A stretch of 64,000 bases of DNA from assembly GCA_029210695.1 (NCBI GenBank), contig JARGFH010000002.1:1-64000 (forward strand), read 5' to 3'. Shown here piece after piece: positions 60,075 to 64,000 of this stretch. The position numbers and the translations under genes were made by a program. The notes beneath the pieces are model-generated. The model did not search any database. It saw only the letters and a list, made by a program, of their open reading frames with translations, and was not told where the DNA came from. Numbering within the stretch: position 1 is the stretch's first letter; every line of letters begins with the position of its first letter. This DNA comes from Acidimicrobiia bacterium (lineage in GTDB: Bacteria; Actinomycetota; Acidimicrobiia; Spongiisociales; JAHEDJ01).

Positions 60075-61865
60075 GTGTCCGACACAACAGACTCAGGTGC
60101 AGACCCCTGGGGTTTGCCTGAAGAATCATCGATCCCCGTTACCGATTCAGACGACGCGAAAGAAGATGCCGACCTCCTCGCGCCGGAAGCCGTTGCGGCA
60201 CCAGACGAGCCTTCAAACGCTCCTGCCTCGCCGATCTTTGATGTTGAGTTCGAGCCGGCCGGGTCATCGGACGGAGAAGAGGCGGTAGAACCAGACGCTC
60301 CTTCACCCGCGCCGTCTCCGCCGGAATCGCGCGGTCCACTCTCTCAAGTTCTGGCCGCCTCAGGACTCTTCGGAGGAACCCCCGTTCCCCACTCTGTGGA
60401 GCCCGCTGAGGAGGAGGAAGAGCCACAAAGCCTGGAAGACACCGCCGGCGAGGAGAGCGATTCCGACGGCAGCATCGATGTGGCGGCACTCGAACTCGCG
60501 GAAGTCGAGGTAGAACCTCCGGACCTATCGGCTCCCGCGGTCGGTTCAATCGTCGGTATCGGTGCAACGGACGCCGATCTTCCCTCAGAACCCCCACCCT
60601 GGATGGTCTCCCAGCCACCTGCCGTTGACCCGGATGAAGCAAGCCGGCTTGCCGACTTCACGCAGCCGGCCTTCAGCGAGGAGTCCGTTGACCTGGAAGC
60701 CGCCGCCGCGCTCGATGAAGCCGCCGCCGCGTTCGCGGAAATCTCATTTGTCGATGATGCGGCCCAGAGCATTGAGGTGCCTGATTTCGACGAGAGCGCC
60801 GAAAACGAGACGGCGATCGACGAGACACAGACGGCCGAGGCCGATCTCGAATCGCTGGTCGCCGAGCTGGCCGTTTCCGACCCCGGTAGCGATGAAGAGA
60901 TACCGCTCGACGACGTGGTCCCGGATATCACCATCGACCCCGCCGACACCCCGAGCGTCTATCGCGAACTGGAGGCCCTGACTGAGATCGAGCCGGCCGC
61001 ACCTGCCGTGACACCCGAGGAGGCCCCCATTGACGAGGTTGTCGAGACCAGCGGAGTCGGCATTGAGAAAGACCCTTCGAGCACCGACCAACTTGCCGAC
61101 GCGGTGGGCGAGGCGGGCGAGGCGGTAACCACCGATTCGGAATGGGCCGTCTTCGAATACGCCGACGAACCATCGGAGCCGGATGCGCCCGTCTTCGGCG
61201 TCACATTCGGCAAAGACCTCCCGAAATCCGCCCCTGAGGATGTCGAAGACCTTGACGCCGTCGATCTCGTCGAGGACGAGATCGAGGCTCTCACCGACAT
61301 TGCTGAAGCCGAACCGGATGAACTCGTACTGGAAGCGGACCGCGTCGATTTCGACTCGACTGAAGCCGATGTGCTCGCCACGTCGGAGCCTGCTGCAGTC
61401 GAAGAACCGGCAATCAAACCGTTTGCCGCAGCCGCACCGGCCCTCGAATCACCCGCCATACCGTCTCCGGAGGAGCCGTTCGCCGAATCGACCGCACAAT
61501 CTGTCGTGAGCGAAACGGCTCCGATCGAATGGGGATCGCGCTGGCAGGAGTCGGCTCAGGGATGGGTCGAAGACGAACAGGGCCGCAGCACCTGGCGACC
61601 GATCGTCACCACCAGTCCAATCCTGTCGGAGTGGCAGATCGACACCTACCTGGGTGTCGTGGCGGCCGACGTTGTGCTCGGGTCCGGTCCTATCGAAGTC
61701 GAGATGCCCTCAGGACGAACGGCGACAATACGCGCACTCGTCGACGAAGCCATGGCGCGCGGCGCACACGCGATCGTTGGAGTCTCGACCACAATGGCTT
61801 CACTGGGAGGTTCGACGGTGCTCACCGCAACCGGCACGGCGGTAACACTGAAAGCCCAGGACTAG
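60075..61865 (+). CDS. Large acidic repetitive protein with C-terminal YbjQ-type domain
   Basis: The 596-aa protein is Glu/Asp/Ala/Ser-rich for about 480 residues with no hydrophobic helix (e.g. DSDDAKEDADLLAPEAVAAPDEP), predicted disordered. The last about 90 residues match the YbjQ/UPF0145 fold: IDTYLGVVAADVVLGSGPIE, RALVDEAMARGAHAIVGVSTTMASLGGSTVLTATGTAV. The C-terminal domain forms pentameric rings in homologues, with unknown function. GTG 60075 follows GGAGGG. An intracellular scaffold is a possibility. Confidence 0.7.
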   Translation: MSDTTDSGADPWGLPEESSIPVTDSDDAKEDADLLAPEAVAAPDEPSNAPASPIFDVEFEPAGSSDGEEAVEPDAPSPAPSPPESRGPLSQVLAASGLFGGTPVPHSVEPAEEEEEPQSLEDTAGEESDSDGSIDVAALELAEVEVEPPDLSAPAVGSIVGIGATDADLPSEPPPWMVSQPPAVDPDEASRLADFTQPAFSEESVDLEAAAALDEAAAAFAEISFVDDAAQSIEVPDFDESAENETAIDETQTAEADLESLVAELAVSDPGSDEEIPLDDVVPDITIDPADTPSVYRELEALTEIEPAAPAVTPEEAPIDEVVETSGVGIEKDPSSTDQLADAVGEAGEAVTTDSEWAVFEYADEPSEPDAPVFGVTFGKDLPKSAPEDVEDLDAVDLVEDEIEALTDIAEAEPDELVLEADRVDFDSTEADVLATSEPAAVEEPAIKPFAAAAPALESPAIPSPEEPFAESTAQSVVSETAPIEWGSRWQESAQGWVEDEQGRSTWRPIVTTSPILSEWQIDTYLGVVAADVVLGSGPIEVEMPSGRTATIRALVDEAMARGAHAIVGVSTTMASLGGSTVLTATGTAVTLKAQD

Positions 61866-61881
61866 CCGGCAGATCCGGGCG

Positions 61882-62070
61882 TCAGCCCACCACGGACTTC
61901 CACAGCACGAACAGACCGACGAAGAACATCGGGATCCCGACGACGGCGCCGAAAACCGACAGGCTGATCAATACACCGAGCGCCATCAGCGCCACTGCGA
62001 TCATCGCCAGGGCCAACCGGAAGGCGACGCCGACCAGACCTCCGACGAAGCGCAACGGCCAGGTGATCAT
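61882..62070 (-). CDS. Small membrane protein, 62 aa
   Basis: Starting at ATG 62070 (overlapping the DUF4097 stop), this protein has two hydrophobic helices (FVGGLVGVAFRLALAMIAVALMALGVLI and VVGIPMFFVGLFVLWKSVVG). It is the last gene of the RHH-DUF4097 operon; function is unknown. Confidence 0.72.
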   Translation of the reverse strand: MITWPLRFVGGLVGVAFRLALAMIAVALMALGVLISLSVFGAVVGIPMFFVGLFVLWKSVVG

Positions 62071-62837
62071 GCTCGGTCCAACCGCACGTCACCGGACACC
62101 GATCGAAAGCGAATCGACACCGATTCCCCTCCCTCGCCATCCACCGACTCGCGCCGATCTTGCGGCAAGTGCACTGATCCGGTCATCGTCTGCAGATCCA
62201 CCTCGACTTTGCGACCGGCAGGAACACCGAGAGTCAGGTCGCCCGACACCGTCTTGCAGTCGATCTCTCCACCGAGGAACCGGGCGATGTCGACGTCACC
62301 GGACGCGGTCTTGAGCCTCACATCCCCCGAGACCTTCCCGATCTCGATATCACCTGAGGCTGTCGAGATCGTGCAGTGACGCCCGACGCTGTGAATTCCG
62401 ATATCCCCTGAAGCGGTAGTTATCTGCACCCTGCCGCCCACGTGATCGACGTCGACATCACCAGAGGCAGTCTTCAAAGTGAAGTCGCGTTCGATGCTTC
62501 TGGCCTTCACATCGCCGGATGCTGCCGAAACTCGCAAATCGCCGATGGGACACATCACGTCTACATCGGCAGACGCGACCGACGTATCGACTTCCGCGTC
62601 CGCCGGCACCCGCAGCGAAACACGATGCGAACCGCCGAACAAACCTCGCTCGGACGACTGGCGAACGGATATTCCGTCACCGTATTGCTCAACCGTGAAG
62701 CCGTCGGCGTTTTTACCGTCGACTCTCACCTCGACGCCACCTTCGTCGTGCCCTTCGATCATGATTCGGCCTGAGCTGATACGTACTTCGATGCGGGGAC
62801 GCCCCCCGACCTGGAAAAACTCGCGCCGTTCGCTCAT
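62067..62837 (-). CDS. DUF4097 beta-strand repeat protein
   Basis: The 256-aa protein consists of a repeated beta-helix pattern with TASGDVDV, TASGDIGI, TASGDIEI, KTASGDVDI and SVSGDVRL. Adhesin-like DUF4097 proteins are cytosolic or membrane-proximal here: no signal peptide is seen. The ATG overlaps the upstream gene stop by 4 bp. Confidence 0.88.
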   Translation of the reverse strand: MSERREFFQVGGRPRIEVRISSGRIMIEGHDEGGVEVRVDGKNADGFTVEQYGDGISVRQSSERGLFGGSHRVSLRVPADAEVDTSVASADVDVMCPIGDLRVSAASGDVKARSIERDFTLKTASGDVDVDHVGGRVQITTASGDIGIHSVGRHCTISTASGDIEIGKVSGDVRLKTASGDVDIARFLGGEIDCKTVSGDLTLGVPAGRKVEVDLQTMTGSVHLPQDRRESVDGEGGESVSIRFRSVSGDVRLDRA

Positions 62838-63283
62838 AACTCGAAGCTCCCTGTGACTTTCCCACCGCGCTCGGTCCGCTTTCGTGCCTTAGACGACAAG
62901 GCCTTGACGACCCAGGTGTTGACCGAGTCGCCGGACTGGCCGGCGTTCTCTTCGACCAGATCTTTGAGAAGCTCCGGGAGCCGCAATGTCAGACGGGCTT
63001 CATAGTCCCCGGGGGTCATCTCTCCACCGTCACCGTCGACGGCTCGAACGCGCAGTGCGGGGTCACCATCGACGAGCACAACCTCGACCTCGTAGTCGGG
63101 CAGTTGCGCGCCAACTTCATGTGCTGCCTGCTCGGCTAGGTCGATGGCGAGTTGCTTCATCGATGGCTCGATGGCAACCAGCACGGCCATGGCGGCGGCC
63201 TCGACGGTTGGATCACCACCTCCAATCGCGACCTGCTGTGCGACCGCCTGCTCCAGCGCGGCAACGGCTGCCGTGATGTTCAC
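62834..63283 (-). CDS. RHH/HicB-like protein upstream of DUF4097
   Basis: The 149-aa protein has an N-terminal alpha-helical segment, a charged middle and a C-terminal ribbon-helix-helix-like run (YEARLTLRLPELLKDLVEENAGQSGDSVNTWVVKAL). It probably binds DNA and represses the operon. GTG 63283 forms GTGA with the small gene upstream. DUF4097 follows with a 4-bp overlap. Confidence 0.72.
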   Translation of the reverse strand: MNITAAVAALEQAVAQQVAIGGGDPTVEAAAMAVLVAIEPSMKQLAIDLAEQAAHEVGAQLPDYEVEVVLVDGDPALRVRAVDGDGGEMTPGDYEARLTLRLPELLKDLVEENAGQSGDSVNTWVVKALSSKARKRTERGGKVTGSFEL

Positions 63284-63396
63284 TTCTTCCCCTTCTCACG
63301 ATGCTCCCAGCGGCGCTGCGACGGGCGAAAACTGCGCATGAGCTCTCCACTGTGAATGCGGTGATATTCCATTCCCATGATTGGTGTGGTCAACAT
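63280..63396 (-). CDS. Small basic protein, 38 aa
   Basis: From ATG 63396 (GAGG 8 nt upstream) the frame reads MLTTPIMGMEYHRIHSGE then RSFRPSQRRWEHREKGKK and stops inside the next start codon (GTGA). It is strongly basic and has no hydrophobic helix. Coupling to the RHH gene and a ribosome-binding site argue that it is translated. A shorter start at 63378 is possible. Confidence 0.55.
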   Translation of the reverse strand: MLTTPIMGMEYHRIHSGELMRSFRPSQRRWEHREKGKK

Positions 63397-63427
63397 CTCT
63401 CGGTCCTCTCTTCGGGGTGACAGCACT

Positions 63428-63456
63428 ATGATGTCATAATAATGTCACGCTGTCAA
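63428..63456 (-). promoter_or_regulatory. Promoter with TGTCA operator cluster for the RHH-DUF4097 operon
   Basis: The minus strand has -35 TTGACA (63451-63456), 17 bp, and CATCAT as -10 (63428-63433; four of six matches). Three TGTCA (63432, 63443, 63451) and one TGACA (63419) lie within 38 bp on the plus strand, as if bound by a multimeric regulator such as the RHH protein. Confidence 0.55.
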
Positions 63457-63493
63457 GAGGTCGACGCGAAATGCTTTTCACCTTCCGAGGCGC

Positions 63494-64000
63494 CTAGATG
63501 AGCTTCCGGTCTTGCGCCCAACGACTCAGCTCGTGCCGATTGGTTAGCTGCAGTTTGCGAAGAACGGATGAGACGTGTGTTTCCACGGTCTTCACCGAGA
63601 TGAAGAGCTGCTCTCCGATTTCCCGATAGGTGTAGCCGCGTGCGATGTGCTGGAGCACCTCGCGTTCGCGGGGGGTCAACTGGTCGAGATCGGGATCGAT
63701 GTCAGCGATGGGGATCGAGCTGAAGGCGTCCAGCACAAACCCCGCCAGCATGGGCGAGAAGACGGCATCCCCTGCCGCCACCCGCCGGATCGCCTCCGAC
63801 AACTCGGATGGGGAGATGGTCTTGGTGACGTAGCCTCGTGCGCCTGCCCTGACCACCGCAACGACATCCTCCGCCGCGTCCGAGGCGGACAAGGCGAGGA
63901 AAGCAACTTCGGGGTGGTTCGGGGCGATCGCCTCGATCACGGCTCTCCCCCCGCCGGCCGGCATGTGTACGTCCAGGAGCACAACGTCCGGAAGGCGTTC
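63494..64000 (-). CDS. NarL/FixJ-type response regulator (truncated at the window edge)
   Basis: At least 168 residues of a LuxR-type regulator are present. The receiver domain has the phosphoacceptor Asp in VLLDVHMPAGGG, Ser in LALSAS and Lys in YVTKTISP. A linker leads to an HTH (LTPREREVLQHIARGYTYREIGEQLFISVKTVETHVSSVLRKL). The N-terminus lies beyond 64000. Its sensor kinase is probably upstream. Confidence 0.92.
   Translation of the reverse strand, partial: ERLPDVVLLDVHMPAGGGRAVIEAIAPNHPEVAFLALSASDAAEDVVAVVRAGARGYVTKTISPSELSEAIRRVAAGDAVFSPMLAGFVLDAFSSIPIADIDPDLDQLTPREREVLQHIARGYTYREIGEQLFISVKTVETHVSSVLRKLQLTNRHELSRWAQDRKLI

Noticed and set aside
60344-60949. Long open frame on the minus strand opposite the acidic protein
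   Set aside because: It is Ser/Ala-rich and complementary to the Glu/Asp-rich codons of the plus-strand gene; it has no ribosome-binding site. Such shadows are expected at this GC content.

Overview
The window is high-GC, gene-dense bacterial chromosome and reads as Actinomycetota. The supporting genes are a WhiG-type sigma factor, DUF2469, an F420-dependent LLM oxidoreductase, DUF4349 and DUF4097 proteins, an ImuA'/ImuB/DnaE2 mutasome under actinobacterial LexA boxes (GAAC-N4-GTTC), and the order trmD-rplS-lepB ... rpsB-tsf-pyrH-frr-cdsA-dxr-rseP-ispG-proS-rimP-nusA-infB-rbfA-truB-ribF-rpsO-pnp. A deep-branching class such as Acidimicrobiia seems likelier than Streptomyces or Mycobacterium, but that is inference. 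No rRNA, tRNA or CRISPR array was recognised.

Layout. 1-1.7 kb is a nest of insertion-sequence remnants (IS3 inside IS21-like inside IS1380). 1.7-28.5 kb is a mixed accessory/housekeeping region. It holds YajQ, an ABC exporter, a lipoate ligase, an ECF sigma factor with a membrane partner carrying Ig-like domains, an AroQ-hydrolase fusion, ferritin, a frameshifted lysozyme-like surface protein and a VapBC toxin-antitoxin pair. It also holds SOS-controlled DnaE2, a second Ig-repeat protein, envelope and lipid genes, SOS-controlled ImuA'/ImuB, and AsnA. 28.5-60 kb is almost entirely on the minus strand and holds the conserved translation, isoprenoid and lipid supercluster, plus WhiG, XerC, DprA and ComM. 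60-64 kb holds an acidic YbjQ-domain protein, a small DUF4097/RHH operon and a truncated NarL-type response regulator.

How genes work together. (1) The ECF sigma gene and the unlinked Ig-repeat gene at 17108 share an upstream motif with identical spacing (GGTAAACCTTTCT, 11 nt, CGAGTWA), which suggests a sigma/anti-sigma/surface-protein regulon. (2) dnaE2 and imuA'B have matching promoters in which the LexA palindrome exactly fills the 17-bp -35/-10 spacer, so the mutasome should be induced as a unit. (3) Short tandem arrays with a 7-bp period, often paired with an inverted copy, recur at gene 3' ends (5773, 25955/26011, 49205) and inside dnaE2 (16605/16660).

Other points of note are unusual initiation codons that explain otherwise truncated genes (ATT for the ABC exporter, ATA for vapC, CTG for yraN), a C9 tract that breaks the frame of the lysozyme-like protein, and small genes at 28324, 57103 and 63280. 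Start positions given here were chosen from ribosome-binding sites and overlaps and differ in places from the longest open frame.
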